Source: a virus
DNA: 64,000 bases
Virus record (IMG/VR): IMGVR_UViG_3300034068_000289
Location: 1-64,000 of that record
Direction: 5' to 3' (one strand)
How positions within the stretch are numbered: the first letter of the stretch is position 1; the number at the start of each line of letters is the position of its first letter. The notes beneath the pieces were generated by a model that was not told the origin of the DNA, did not search any database, and was given only the letters and a program-made list of their open reading frames with translations. Shown here piece after piece: positions 7,202 to 15,685 of the stretch. A program made the position numbers and the translations under genes.

Positions 7202-10200
7202 GTATATCCTCCAATGTAACTGTCCCGTCTTTTGTCTTTCCAAAACTAAATTTATAAGACTTTCCTTCTTCTAGATTCATGTATGCCCTAGCAAAAGATG
7301 TAGGGAATACCGTGATAGAGTGAAGATCTCTAGATGTGTCAGCAAGTGTTAATGATGCCATCTTCTTTCCAGTTTTTGTAATCCTTGGTTTAAAGGATAC
7401 CACAAACATTTCCTCCTCTGTAAAAGGTAACTGCTTGTAACTAAGAAACTTTACCAGCGCATTGCTTGATGTTTTTATTTCATCAGCAGGAACTGCAGAT
7501 ACAATCCTATTATCGTTTGCAAGAATAAGATAAGTACGACCAGTCTCAATAGTGGTTGCTTCTTCATCAAATATACCAACACTCCCAGTCTTGTCCAAAA
7601 CTTCAACTCGTGACCATCCTGTTCCTCGCTTAATTGATTTTACCATACCTAGAAGGATATAAGATCCCTTCTCTTCAAAATCACACACGTCCTGAATAAA
7701 TGCGTAATAGTGTGAGGGAATAGTAATATTAAATTCTGGAAGGTTTAAATACTCGTAAAGGTTTTCTTTAATCTGAGTATCATTTCTTTCATTGTCTGGA
7801 AATGTTAGTGCGCCAATCATATTCATAGCCTGTAGTGCACGGCTATTAACTCCATTACCTTTTGTAAAAGTAAACTCTTCTACTTCCTTATAAGATTTAA
7901 AAGGTCTAGCAGCAATATATTTTTCAGCAATGTTATTAGAAATATACTTAATTGCAGTAAGTCCAAACCTAATACCCTTGCCTTCAATTTTAAAGTCAAA
8001 GTCGGAGTCGTTGATGTGTGGAAGTTTTACTGAAATACCCATACGCTTTGCCTCAATAAGATATCCAGTTCTATTGTCTTTGTCTTTCTCATTCTTTAGA
8101 AGAGCAAACATAAACTCAAGTGGATAATAATACTTTAGCCACGCCGTCCAATACGAGAGCGTAGAGTAAGCAACCGCATGAGACTTGTTGAACGAGTACC
8201 CAGCATGCGCTTCGAAGTCGTGCCATAGATCACGAGCCTGATTGGGACTAATAAAGGCAGAAGCACCCTCGACAAACCTTTCTTTGAACTCGTCAAAGTC
8301 TTTAGCATCTTTTTTCTTTCCAATGATTTTTCTAACTTTATCTGCTTCCGACATGGACATTTGTCCAAGGTGTACGCATGCTTGCATAACTTGCTCTTGG
8401 TATAGGATGCAGCCATAAGTGTCCTCCGTGAATGGTTTCATAATTTGGTGACTATAAGAAACGTTTTGCTTTCCATGCTTACGTGCAATATAGTCTTTGC
8501 CAATTGTATTCATTGCTCCTGGTCTAACTAGTGCGTTAGATGCAGCAAGTTCGTTAAAATTCTTTACCCCCATTTTTATAAGAAGGTTTGTATATGGAGT
8601 TGCTTCACACTGGAATACACCTTTAGTGTATCCATCAGAAAGCATTTCATAAACTTTTGGATCTGCAAGATCAAGAGAGTCTAAATTAATATCCTTATAG
8701 TGGTTTTCTTTAATCATTGCAACTGCATCCTGAATAACGCTTAGCGTCTTTAGTCCAAGTGCGTCAATCTTAATTAGTCCAATTCTTTCCGCTTCTTCCA
8801 TGTCGACTCCAACCACTGGAATCCTATCGTCAGATCCAGGAGAAGAACGAGTTTCCATCGGCGCATACCTAAAGATTGGATCTTTACTAGTAACAACTCC
8901 TGCAGCGTGAATACCAGTACCCCTAATTCGACCACGTAATTGCTCTCCATACATCTCCACCTCTGGATATTTTTCTCTAAACTCTCTAGTTGATTTTGAA
9001 GTACAGTATTCGTCCCAAGTGTCAACCATCTTTAAAACCTTGTTAACATCTGTTAGTGGAATATTTAATACTCTTGCAACATCTCGTACGACTCCTTTAT
9101 CTTTAAACTGTAAGAACGTAGCAATGGATGCAACGTGCCTATATTGTCTAACTAGATAGTCTTTAACCTCATCACGGCGAGAGTCTTGAATGTCCGTATC
9201 AATATCTGGAAAGTCATTACGATCTGGATTAATAAAACGAAAGAACAGCAGTCCATACTTTAATGGATCAACATCTGTTATTCCGAGTGTGTAGCATACT
9301 AAAGAACCTGCTGCAGATCCACGACCTGGACCAACCATAATGCCTTCCTTCTTTGCCCAAGCAATCATGCTCTGAACAACAAGGAAGTATGGAGCAAACT
9401 TTTTATTTTTAATAATCTCTAATTCTTCTTCAACTCTAGCAACATATTCTTCATTATCCGACAAACCCTTTAACTCTAAACCCTCAAATGCAATCTTTCG
9501 TAATTGTTTGTCTGGACTCTTATACTGTACTGGAAGTAAATTTAAGCCTTCTTCTATACCATAGTCTTCTACTGTATCTGCCAATAGTATTGTGTTTGAG
9601 TATATGTCTGCCCTATCTATCCCCTGCAATTCCATGGCAGCCTTAATCTCATCATAAGATAAAAGGTGGATATCAAATTTATTAAATGTTATTTGTCGAT
9701 CTTCTCCGTATAGGTAGTCAAGGCGCTCCATCATAGATTCGATCTTTGCTGACTTTGCATATGTTGTATCTTTACTTATTTTGCCGTGGGTGTTCATTAA
9801 TAATTTAAATTCTTGAATTTCTTTTTGTGATGGGTCAACGTGGTGACAGTCTGGAGTCACAACAACTTTAATATTAAATTCATCTGCTAAAGCAATAAGA
9901 TGCTTATTTATACTTGCTTCGTTGTGGGGCATTACCTCAATGTAGTAGTCATCTCCAAAACGATCTTTAAACCAGGAGATATACTTCTTGGCAAGTGCAA
10001 ACTCTTCTTCTTCTAATGCCTTGACCAAAACGCTACTTGGGCAGGCAGAGGTTACAATAATTCCCTCTTTGTATTTTTCTAATATTGTAAAGTCAAACCT
10101 TGGCTTTTTAAAGAATCCATCAGTCCAAGATAATTCGCTAATCTTATTTAAGTTTTCTAAACCAATTTTATTCTTGGCTAGAAGGATAATGTGATTATAG

Positions 10201-10466
10201 ACAAGATCTTGTTGACCTTCTCTTTCAGATTTATCTCGTGTATCAGATATATCTGCACACATGTATCCTTCTAGACCTAGAATCGGTTTAACGCCCTTTG
10301 CTTTTGCAACACGGTGCAGTTCCCTGTGCCCAGATAAAGTACCGTGGTCGGTGATAGCAATTGCTGGCATCCCCAACTCAACTGCACGGTCAACGTATTC
10401 TTCTGGAGTAGCAACACCATCAAATAATGAATAGTGTGTATGGACGTGTAAACCTACGTAGTTCAT
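7191..10466 (-). CDS. dnaE: DNA polymerase III alpha subunit (DnaE-type)
   Basis: A 1091-residue C-family replicative polymerase. It opens with a PHP domain (GLHVHTHYSLFDG, then ITDHGTLSGH), a metal-dependent phosphoesterase/proofreading-type module. The polymerase core shows GPGRGSAAGSLVCY and, near residue 415, the catalytic aspartates FPDIDTDIQD. A helix-hairpin-helix region (GNGVNSRALQAM) and a C-terminal OB-like fold (RITKTGKKMASLTL) follow. This matches the order in bacterial DnaE at slightly shorter length. It starts 2 bases after the stop of the putative ssDNA-binding protein gene and overlaps recA, forming one replication operon. No separate epsilon or beta-clamp gene was seen. Confidence 0.95.
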   Translation of the reverse strand: MNYVGLHVHTHYSLFDGVATPEEYVDRAVELGMPAIAITDHGTLSGHRELHRVAKAKGVKPILGLEGYMCADISDTRDKSEREGQQDLVYNHIILLAKNKIGLENLNKISELSWTDGFFKKPRFDFTILEKYKEGIIVTSACPSSVLVKALEEEEFALAKKYISWFKDRFGDDYYIEVMPHNEASINKHLIALADEFNIKVVVTPDCHHVDPSQKEIQEFKLLMNTHGKISKDTTYAKSAKIESMMERLDYLYGEDRQITFNKFDIHLLSYDEIKAAMELQGIDRADIYSNTILLADTVEDYGIEEGLNLLPVQYKSPDKQLRKIAFEGLELKGLSDNEEYVARVEEELEIIKNKKFAPYFLVVQSMIAWAKKEGIMVGPGRGSAAGSLVCYTLGITDVDPLKYGLLFFRFINPDRNDFPDIDTDIQDSRRDEVKDYLVRQYRHVASIATFLQFKDKGVVRDVARVLNIPLTDVNKVLKMVDTWDEYCTSKSTREFREKYPEVEMYGEQLRGRIRGTGIHAAGVVTSKDPIFRYAPMETRSSPGSDDRIPVVGVDMEEAERIGLIKIDALGLKTLSVIQDAVAMIKENHYKDINLDSLDLADPKVYEMLSDGYTKGVFQCEATPYTNLLIKMGVKNFNELAASNALVRPGAMNTIGKDYIARKHGKQNVSYSHQIMKPFTEDTYGCILYQEQVMQACVHLGQMSMSEADKVRKIIGKKKDAKDFDEFKERFVEGASAFISPNQARDLWHDFEAHAGYSFNKSHAVAYSTLSYWTAWLKYYYPLEFMFALLKNEKDKDNRTGYLIEAKRMGISVKLPHINDSDFDFKIEGKGIRFGLTAIKYISNNIAEKYIAARPFKSYKEVEEFTFTKGNGVNSRALQAMNMIGALTFPDNERNDTQIKENLYEYLNLPEFNITIPSHYYAFIQDVCDFEEKGSYILLGMVKSIKRGTGWSRVEVLDKTGSVGIFDEEATTIETGRTYLILANDNRIVSAVPADEIKTSSNALVKFLSYKQLPFTEEEMFVVSFKPRITKTGKKMASLTLADTSRDLHSITVFPTSFARAYMNLEEGKSYKFSFGKTKDGTVTLEDIHVG

Positions 10467-10468
10467 TC

Positions 10469-11125
10469 TTACCAGTCTGCGTTTGTTGCAGATGTGGTTG
10501 TTGGGCCATCAAAGCCCAAGTAGAATGCTTCTTGTTCTGCGTAAGGAATGTTACGAAGTGCAAGTTCAAGAGGGTATGGCTCTGTACCTTCCCAGTTGAA
10601 CGGTTCCTTATCTGGTGCAGATGGAATCAAAGTGTAACTTGTTTCAGTTCCCTGACCATTACGCTTTACCTTCCAAACAAGATTTGAGATGCTTCCTGTT
10701 TCTAGGGCATACTCACGAATTGTATTGAATGCTGATTGCTTACTAACACCCATTGACCAAATTGCAACATATGGCTTTTCAATTCCATCGTCAACGAGAA
10801 CGTTGCAATAGAAACGAAGACGTGCTCGCCATCCAGCCTTTGGATCTTTGCGGTGCATTTCTTCAGCCCAGTCACGGCCTTCTGATTCCATTGTGTCTAC
10901 AGCCTTGCGCTTATAGTCCTTTGGATTTGTGTGTTCTTTAACTACAAGTGCAAGTCCACGACCTTCGTTGTAGTTTGCAGATTCATCGTCTAATTCTTCA
11001 ATAAAACGAATCTTTACTGCTTGACCGTCAGCAAGTTTTAGCCACTTGACCTTCGGTGAGTTTTCATCATACTTTGGCTTATCGAGCAGGGCATTGATTG
11101 CTTTTAGTCCCTTTACTACGCTCAT
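10469..11125 (-). CDS. Putative single-stranded DNA-binding protein
   Basis: A 218-residue protein. The N-terminal part (VKWLKLADGQAVKIRFIEEL) and the following strand pairs read as an OB-type beta barrel. The middle (WRARLRFYCNVLVDDGIEKPYVAIWSMG) resembles phage ssDNA-binding proteins of the gp2.5/gp32 style that carry target sequences between primase and polymerase genes. The C-terminus is not strongly acidic, unlike most SSBs, so the call rests on fold impression and location. The ribosome site AAGGAG precedes the ATG, and a TGC-TAAACT promoter lies at 11152-11160. Confidence 0.5.
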   Translation of the reverse strand: MSVVKGLKAINALLDKPKYDENSPKVKWLKLADGQAVKIRFIEELDDESANYNEGRGLALVVKEHTNPKDYKRKAVDTMESEGRDWAEEMHRKDPKAGWRARLRFYCNVLVDDGIEKPYVAIWSMGVSKQSAFNTIREYALETGSISNLVWKVKRNGQGTETSYTLIPSAPDKEPFNWEGTEPYPLELALRNIPYAEQEAFYLGFDGPTTTSATNADW

Positions 11126-11149
11126 ATTATTCTCCTTTGTGTTGTTATC

Positions 11150-12094
11150 TTAGTTTAGCATAGACATGATAGATTTGTCAAACTGGAACTGTAACCCAGC
11201 AATTGAATCGTCATCCATGTCGCCTATGTCTTTATATTGTTTATCTAACTTTATAACGGAAACACGAGATCCAAGTTTTTCAATTATCCTGTCTTTCATA
11301 TTTCCTCCCGCTTCATCATTATCTGCAACAACTATAATGTTGTTGAAATATTTCTGAAGCAATTCTACTTGCGCCTTAGATACATTTGCCCCAAGGGTTG
11401 CTACTGATGGGATGCCAACTTGATCTAGCCTAATAGCGTCAAATGATGACTCAACTATATAGACATTATCAGATGTCTTTACTCTATGCAAATTAAATAA
11501 AGTCTTTGCTTTTGGTAGACCTGGAGTATTTTTAAACTCCTTGCCCTCAACAGATCTTCCAACAAAACCTATAGGAATTCCTTCTGGACTATGAACTGGG
11601 ACGGTAACCATGTCCTGCTTAATAGAGTATCCCAAAGAAAACTTTGACCAGGAATCTGTATTTATTTTCCTATACTTAAAATAGTTTTTTGCTCTATCGG
11701 AAACCAGTAAGCCGTTGTATAAGCGCTTTAAGACTACCTCGTCAAACGGAATGAATTCTGGCTTTGCGTATAGTTGTTTCTGTACTTCTGCTTCAAGGTT
11801 AGTTTCACCTTCTTTTGATTTTATAAATCTGGCTGCCTCAAAATATGATCTGCCAGACGAATGCATGACAACTTCAATAAGAGGTGCGGTCTTCTGACAA
11901 GAGAAACAGAAAAACAATCCATTCTCTTTGTGGACCTCTCCTGCTGGGGTGCGACTGTTATTATGGAAAGGGCAAAATATAATGTAGTTTAAATCTAAGT
12001 CAGATTCGACTTCAATGCCTGCGCCCGTGAGGACTCTTTTAATTTGTTCGGCGGTGTATAAATCACCTTGTGACCGTCTATTCCATCTATCCAT
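11150..12094 (-). CDS. DNA primase (DnaG-type, CHC2 zinc finger plus Toprim)
   Basis: A 314-residue primase that makes RNA primers for the phage replisome. The zinc-binding domain is at residues 41-66: C41-x2-H44 (FCPFHN) and C63-x2-C66 (CFSC). The Toprim domain shows E215 (YIVESSFDA) and D258-x-D260 (VVADNDEAGG). It lacks the DnaB-interacting C-terminal domain of bacterial DnaG, which shortens it to about half. The only in-frame ATG before the zinc finger is at 12094, which places 100 bases inside the preceding gene, an unusually long overlap in this genome. Confidence 0.9.
   Translation of the reverse strand: MDRWNRRSQGDLYTAEQIKRVLTGAGIEVESDLDLNYIIFCPFHNNSRTPAGEVHKENGLFFCFSCQKTAPLIEVVMHSSGRSYFEAARFIKSKEGETNLEAEVQKQLYAKPEFIPFDEVVLKRLYNGLLVSDRAKNYFKYRKINTDSWSKFSLGYSIKQDMVTVPVHSPEGIPIGFVGRSVEGKEFKNTPGLPKAKTLFNLHRVKTSDNVYIVESSFDAIRLDQVGIPSVATLGANVSKAQVELLQKYFNNIIVVADNDEAGGNMKDRIIEKLGSRVSVIKLDKQYKDIGDMDDDSIAGLQFQFDKSIMSMLN
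11152..11160 (-). promoter_or_regulatory. Extended -10 promoter of the SSB-like gene
   Basis: TGC-TAAACT on the minus strand, at the end of the primase gene, 26 bases before the ATG at 11125, with AAGGAG in the leader. Confidence 0.4.
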
Positions 12095-12339
12095 TCGCTC
12101 TGCTTTCTTCCTACGTATACTCCATGTACCGTGATTTCAAACTCAAAATACTTCTTCTTACTATTATAGTCTACCGTAAAATCTACTTCTATGTCAAGCC
12201 TTGGAACGTACCCTGTTAGTTTCATTTCTGATACCAGCAGTCTAACATACTCCTGTTTAAGTCTGGCTAGGGCTGACTCATCGTGAATAACCCCTGATAG
12301 GTTAAATCGCTTGATGGGTTTATGATGTACGTTTGCCAT
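11995..12339 (-). CDS. Hypothetical protein with a leaderless start
   Basis: A 114-residue protein, MANVHHKPIKRFNL, with alternating beta strands (LDIEVDFTVDY, YFEFEITVHGVYVG), a beta-sheet core and a hydrophilic tail. No family recognised. Its 3' third is read in another frame by the primase gene over 100 bases. The ATG at 12339 lies 6 bases after a TATAAT box (12346-12351) that has TTGAGG at 12369-12374 as a 17-base-spaced -35, so its mRNA should start at or next to the AUG. This promoter may drive the primase, SSB, polymerase and RecA genes. Confidence 0.6.
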   Translation of the reverse strand: MANVHHKPIKRFNLSGVIHDESALARLKQEYVRLLVSEMKLTGYVPRLDIEVDFTVDYNSKKKYFEFEITVHGVYVGRKQSEWIDGIDGHKVIYTPPNKLKESSRAQALKSNLT

Positions 12340-12345
12340 ACATTA

Positions 12346-12374
12346 ATTATACCCATATGTTTACTTATCCTCAA
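12346..12374 (-). promoter_or_regulatory. Promoter of the primase-side operon (leaderless)
   Basis: TATAAT (12346-12351) with TTGAGG (12369-12374) spaced by 17 bases on the minus strand. The ATG at 12339 follows after 6 bases. It has GGG before the box, not TGN, and is one of the few with a good -35. Confidence 0.65.
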
Positions 12375-13581
12375 AGTCTTTGTATCTGTAGTATCCCTTG
12401 TCAAAATCACACTGAACTAGGAAGTCCCCCATATATCCATTACGATTTTTACGAAAAGCACATTCAATAATGTCGCTGTTTGTAGCACGGCCAAGGGCAA
12501 GAACCCAGTCAGCATCGTAGGCAATTTGTCTAGACCAAGATGTTTGACCAAGTGTTGGAACGCTGTTTAGGTCGTTGGCATCATCAGGGGTAGCGGATGA
12601 AATTGCAATAATAGGAACTTCTTCTCCAATTGCCATTAGTTTAAGTTCTCGTGATAAGTTCTTCATTCTTACCGTTTCATTATCTGATTTCTGATTGGGA
12701 GCCATCAACTGAAGATAGTCAACAATTACAAAGTCTGGCTTGTATTGATCAATCTTTCCACGAAGAACTGATGGGTTAATTTCTCCACCACTATCATTTG
12801 ATATAATATGAAACTCTGGCTTTCCCTGAAGATTCTTTGCATGCCACTCTTTAAGCATTTCAATCTCAATTTCGCCATTACTAATTTTTCTGTGTGACCA
12901 ACGGCCCTCACCCATGATAGTAAACACACGGTTACGAACCTCTGTTTCACTCATTTCAAGACTGATGACCATTGGGCTACGACCCTGTTTCCAGGCCTGT
13001 ACGGCGAAGTAGAGAGCCAACCAGGACTTTCCAATACCTGGGTATGCAAGGAAGACTCCCAACTGCCCTGGCATGATTCCAGAAGGCAGGTAATTATCAA
13101 AACCTGGAAGACCAGTCTTAATGCCTACATGTCCTAAAGCCTGCATCTTCTTTACACTTTCAAAGTATGCGACTGCAGACTCTAGGTCAGTAACATCGAT
13201 ATCACGGATTGCGGATGTATTCTTTTTTAATGCTGATGTAGATGTGATCAAAGAGTCTAGAGCCTCTGGACCATTACCAGACTGAACATCCGATGCTGCT
13301 GATCTTATTATATCTTTAAGGCTATCTGTTAAATATTCTGCACGTAACTCTTCTAGGTGGTGCTTTGTTGCACCAATCTCTTCTGTGGGGGAGAAGTCTC
13401 TAAATTTCTCAACAACCAAACTAACTGGAGGGGTAGAACCATTAGCCTCAAAGTACTTTCGGATAAATGTCCAAATGTCTCCGTGGGTTCTGAGAATTGA
13501 ATCAATGTTGGCTTGAAGTAGAACATGGGCTTGTTTGTCTTTCAATACTGCAGAAATCAATTTTGACTCTGTATTACTCAC
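12361..13581 (-). CDS. dnaB: Replicative DNA helicase (DnaB-type)
   Basis: A 406-residue hexameric helicase of the RecA-fold SF4 group that unwinds the fork and recruits primase. A DnaB-like N-terminal helical domain spans about residues 1-100 and a linker leads to the motor. The P-loop AYPGIGKSW has K185, Walker B FVIVDYLQLM has D288, and the DnaB-typical LEMSETEVRNR segment (about 208-218) and an arginine-finger region near the C-terminus are present. It overlaps the next upstream gene by 8 bases. The neighbouring 102-residue protein may be its loader. Confidence 0.9.
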   Translation of the reverse strand: MSNTESKLISAVLKDKQAHVLLQANIDSILRTHGDIWTFIRKYFEANGSTPPVSLVVEKFRDFSPTEEIGATKHHLEELRAEYLTDSLKDIIRSAASDVQSGNGPEALDSLITSTSALKKNTSAIRDIDVTDLESAVAYFESVKKMQALGHVGIKTGLPGFDNYLPSGIMPGQLGVFLAYPGIGKSWLALYFAVQAWKQGRSPMVISLEMSETEVRNRVFTIMGEGRWSHRKISNGEIEIEMLKEWHAKNLQGKPEFHIISNDSGGEINPSVLRGKIDQYKPDFVIVDYLQLMAPNQKSDNETVRMKNLSRELKLMAIGEEVPIIAISSATPDDANDLNSVPTLGQTSWSRQIAYDADWVLALGRATNSDIIECAFRKNRNGYMGDFLVQCDFDKGYYRYKDFEDK

Positions 13582-13882
13582 TTAGCCACTCCTTTGCTTT
13601 TGCCCTGCGCTCTAGTCGTTCCTTGTCGTCTTTTTTCTTATCTAGTCTTGCTTGTAATATTTTCTCTGCATTGTATGCAAAGTAATTCCAAGAAGGAGAG
13701 GAAGCAACACTAAAATAGTACTCAAGTAAATCATAGCATTCCCCTATTCCGTAGGACTCTACGAGTGCGTCGGAAGCCCATTGTTCAACGTTTAAATTCA
13801 GTGATGGCTTTGACTCGTACCTTGCTGTGTGATACTTACTGTATCTTGAAAGCAAAGCCATTCGGTCTTTGCGTTCGGCCAT
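13574..13882 (-). CDS. Hypothetical protein next to helicase (possible helicase loader)
   Basis: A 102-residue alpha-helical protein. The core LLEYYFSVASSPSWNYFAYNAEKIL has the aromatic spacing of the C-terminal DnaD/DnaB-II module found in phage replication initiators, followed by a highly charged helix (RLDKKKDDKERLERRAKAKEW). It overlaps the DnaB-type helicase gene by 8 bases and is joined to the preceding gene by TAATG. A helicase-loading role is inferred from this pairing; no ATPase motif is present, so it is not a DnaC-type loader. Confidence 0.45.
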   Translation of the reverse strand: MAERKDRMALLSRYSKYHTARYESKPSLNLNVEQWASDALVESYGIGECYDLLEYYFSVASSPSWNYFAYNAEKILQARLDKKKDDKERLERRAKAKEWLSE

Positions 13883-14088
13883 TACTCGTTTATTTCAGAC
13901 TTTGCTTCGTTAATTTTAGTAGTCAGTTTGTCTTCAACAAACTTATAAACACGCTCAAAGGCTTGGTCAACTGTTTCTCCATTTTTGCGATTGTCAACAA
14001 CCCCAAGATCCAGTCTAAGCGACTGAAAATTTCCCAGGTTAAGCGTGTATCCTAATGTTACAGATACCTTAGTTTCTTCGTTATTCAT
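13882..14088 (-). CDS. Small conserved-looking beta protein
   Basis: A 68-residue protein beginning MNNEETKVSVTLGYTLNLGNFQSLRLDLGVVD and ending in a charged helix. The run of alternating hydrophobic residues makes three beta strands, followed by an amphipathic helix with FERVYKFVEDKL. The start at 14088 has AAGGGG and TAGG upstream and lies 10 bases after the preceding stop; a longer frame from 14169 would overlap that gene by 71 bases. Similar short proteins are common beside phage replication genes, without known function. Confidence 0.5.
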   Translation of the reverse strand: MNNEETKVSVTLGYTLNLGNFQSLRLDLGVVDNRKNGETVDQAFERVYKFVEDKLTTKINEAKSEINE

Positions 14089-14098
14089 CCTATACCCC

Positions 14099-14644
14099 TT
14101 AATTAATTGATTCGTTCCAAATTGGAATAAATCGTCCATCTTCAGTTTTCGTATATTTAAGTATACCATCCCCCATTCGCCTTGTCAATTCAGCCTTTGT
14201 GGGTGTTATATCGTTTGTTATTAAATTATCTTTTCTTGGTCTACCAATGTGGTGTGTAGCAAGTATATCACGAATCTCTCTTACTTGGGATTCTGAGTAA
14301 TAGGATCTTACTTGCCATCCCCTGTCCCCGCCTTTCTGTGACCCCGTAGGGAATGGAATGACTCCTCGTTTCATTAATGATGGCATATATTTTTTATGAC
14401 GATTAACTAAATCAGCAGTCTGGCCTACAGTATATGCTCGTTCTCTTTTATTTTTAAAATCACTAATTAAACAACTTTCGATTTGATCTTTTGTAATATT
14501 ATAAACAGACATAATGCCATTGGATTGGTTGTAATGATATATGCGAACAAGGTCTTTATTTAAAAACCAAACTTTTTTATTGCCAGGAATCACAGGGAGG
14601 AGATTGTAGCCTTCGACCTCTGTAGTTCCTTTTTTAGTAGCCAT
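14099..14644 (-). CDS. Putative DNA-binding protein
   Basis: A 181-residue basic protein. The N-terminal half is beta-rich (VWFLNKDLVRIYHYNQ); the second half has RAYTVGQTADLVNRHKKYMPSLMKRGVI, which looks like a MerR-type winged helix-turn-helix with an aromatic recognition helix, then a GRPRK-type basic segment (HIGRPRKDNL) like an AT-hook. Both suggest DNA contact, perhaps regulation at the junction of replication and structural genes. It overlaps the zinc-ribbon gene upstream by 55 bases. The regulatory function is inference. Confidence 0.45.
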   Translation of the reverse strand: MATKKGTTEVEGYNLLPVIPGNKKVWFLNKDLVRIYHYNQSNGIMSVYNITKDQIESCLISDFKNKRERAYTVGQTADLVNRHKKYMPSLMKRGVIPFPTGSQKGGDRGWQVRSYYSESQVREIRDILATHHIGRPRKDNLITNDITPTKAELTRRMGDGILKYTKTEDGRFIPIWNESIN

Positions 14645-14781
14645 CTTCCCTCTTCCGAACTATTAGGTGGATTAAAAAACCTTCTAGATCCACAGAGCAT
14701 GCAATATGATTCGAGATGCATTGGAGATGAATATATCCTGTCTAAGAACATTCTTCCTTTGCATTTTAAGCATCTCAGCAT
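14590..14781 (-). CDS. Small zinc-ribbon protein
   Basis: A 63-residue protein with paired CxxC motifs, CLKC at residues 4-7 and CMLC at 27-30, a compact zinc ribbon, followed by a basic tail. The start is fixed by a TAATG overlap with the preceding virion gene at 14781, and its 3' end overlaps the following gene by 55 bases in another frame. It marks the switch between the tail module and the replication module. Function unknown; DNA, RNA or protein binding are all possible. Confidence 0.5.
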   Translation of the reverse strand: MLRCLKCKGRMFLDRIYSSPMHLESYCMLCGSRRFFNPPNSSEEGRWLLKKELQRSKATISSL

Positions 14782-15224
14782 TAATTTGGTATGCCGATGA
14801 TAATAAGATTAACTCCAGCAGTTACAATACCGCCTTTGTTAAATCGGACAGATCCCTCAACCTTGTTTGTAGATGGTGGTTTAATAACTACCGACATATC
14901 ACGACCAGCATCGGTTCCTCCTGCATTCACAACAGTTGCAACAACTATTGGAGCATATTTAAAATCTGTTGAAAAGTCATATGAAAAATCTTTTTCTTCT
15001 GAAGCGGTTACAGATGTATTATTATTAATTGATACATATCCACCAATCATTCTTGCCTCTGAAGTTCTTACACTCTGTTTGCCAGCAGAGCCAGCATCAA
15101 CAGTTACATACTTGTATGTTGAAGGAGAAATTGCAGATGCAAGATCATTAATAGCATTAGCCATCTGGTATACATATGTAACATCTAGCGGTTGACCACG
15201 CTCAGGTAGGGGTATTTTTGCCAT
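14781..15224 (-). CDS. Putative virion protein with a leaderless start
   Basis: A 147-residue protein. The N-terminal helix is followed by a beta-sandwich-like region (YKYVTVDAGSAGKQSV, then FSYDFSTDFKYAPIVVATVVNAGG). The last part resembles the H-type lectin-like domains of tail-fibre tips, in which a D-F-x-x-A-P-x-V strand is typical. The ATG at 15224 lies 5 bases after TGG-TATAAT (15230-15238), so the transcript should begin at the start codon. It is the last gene of the tail block and has no visible ribosome site, in agreement. Confidence 0.5.
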   Translation of the reverse strand: MAKIPLPERGQPLDVTYVYQMANAINDLASAISPSTYKYVTVDAGSAGKQSVRTSEARMIGGYVSINNNTSVTASEEKDFSYDFSTDFKYAPIVVATVVNAGGTDAGRDMSVVIKPPSTNKVEGSVRFNKGGIVTAGVNLIIIGIPN

Positions 15225-15229
15225 ACTTA

Positions 15230-15238
15230 ATTATACCA
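15230..15238 (-). promoter_or_regulatory. Extended -10 promoter at the end of the tail block (leaderless)
   Basis: TGG-TATAAT, 5 bases before the ATG at 15224 on the minus strand. It lies right after the stop codon of the preceding gene. Confidence 0.65.
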
Positions 15239-15685
15239 CTAGGCCAGTGATATAACTCCGCTTTCCCATAAAGTTGAATTTTCGAATCTTTGTTTTTGAT
15301 AAGTCTCTTGCTGTACTGCAACCTGTACGGTAGTTTTTGCCTGTTTCTTTAAAGTTGCAAAATAAGATGATGACACAGTTGTAACAAAAGACCAGTCTGT
15401 ATCTCCAGACCACTTGACATAAACATCAAACTTATCAGAAATTTTTCCACTTGAGTGGTCCCAAACCGCTATAACATTTGGACCAGAAACGGCAACATTA
15501 AAGTTCATGTTTGCTGGTTTTGCAACTATCATACTTCTTTGTGGAGACCAGTGCGATGATCTATTTCCATCAGAAGAAACTACTTTATATCTTATTGTAT
15601 AAGAACTATTCTTTCCATCATATGCTGGTAGATCTTTTTTTTGGATTATAATATTCTTAATGCCTGAATCTGGATTTGCCATCAT
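15239..15685 (-). CDS. Minor tail protein, fibronectin-like
   Basis: A 148-residue beta-rich protein. Segments SYTIRYKVVSSDGNRSSHWSP and FDVYVKWSGDTDWSFVTTVS have the Trp/Tyr strand pattern of fibronectin type III or related Ig-like modules of tail proteins. The ATGA overlap with the preceding 400-residue gene fixes the start. Its product probably decorates the tail tip. The family is not recognised with certainty. Confidence 0.45.
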   Translation of the reverse strand: MMANPDSGIKNIIIQKKDLPAYDGKNSSYTIRYKVVSSDGNRSSHWSPQRSMIVAKPANMNFNVAVSGPNVIAVWDHSSGKISDKFDVYVKWSGDTDWSFVTTVSSSYFATLKKQAKTTVQVAVQQETYQKQRFENSTLWESGVISLA

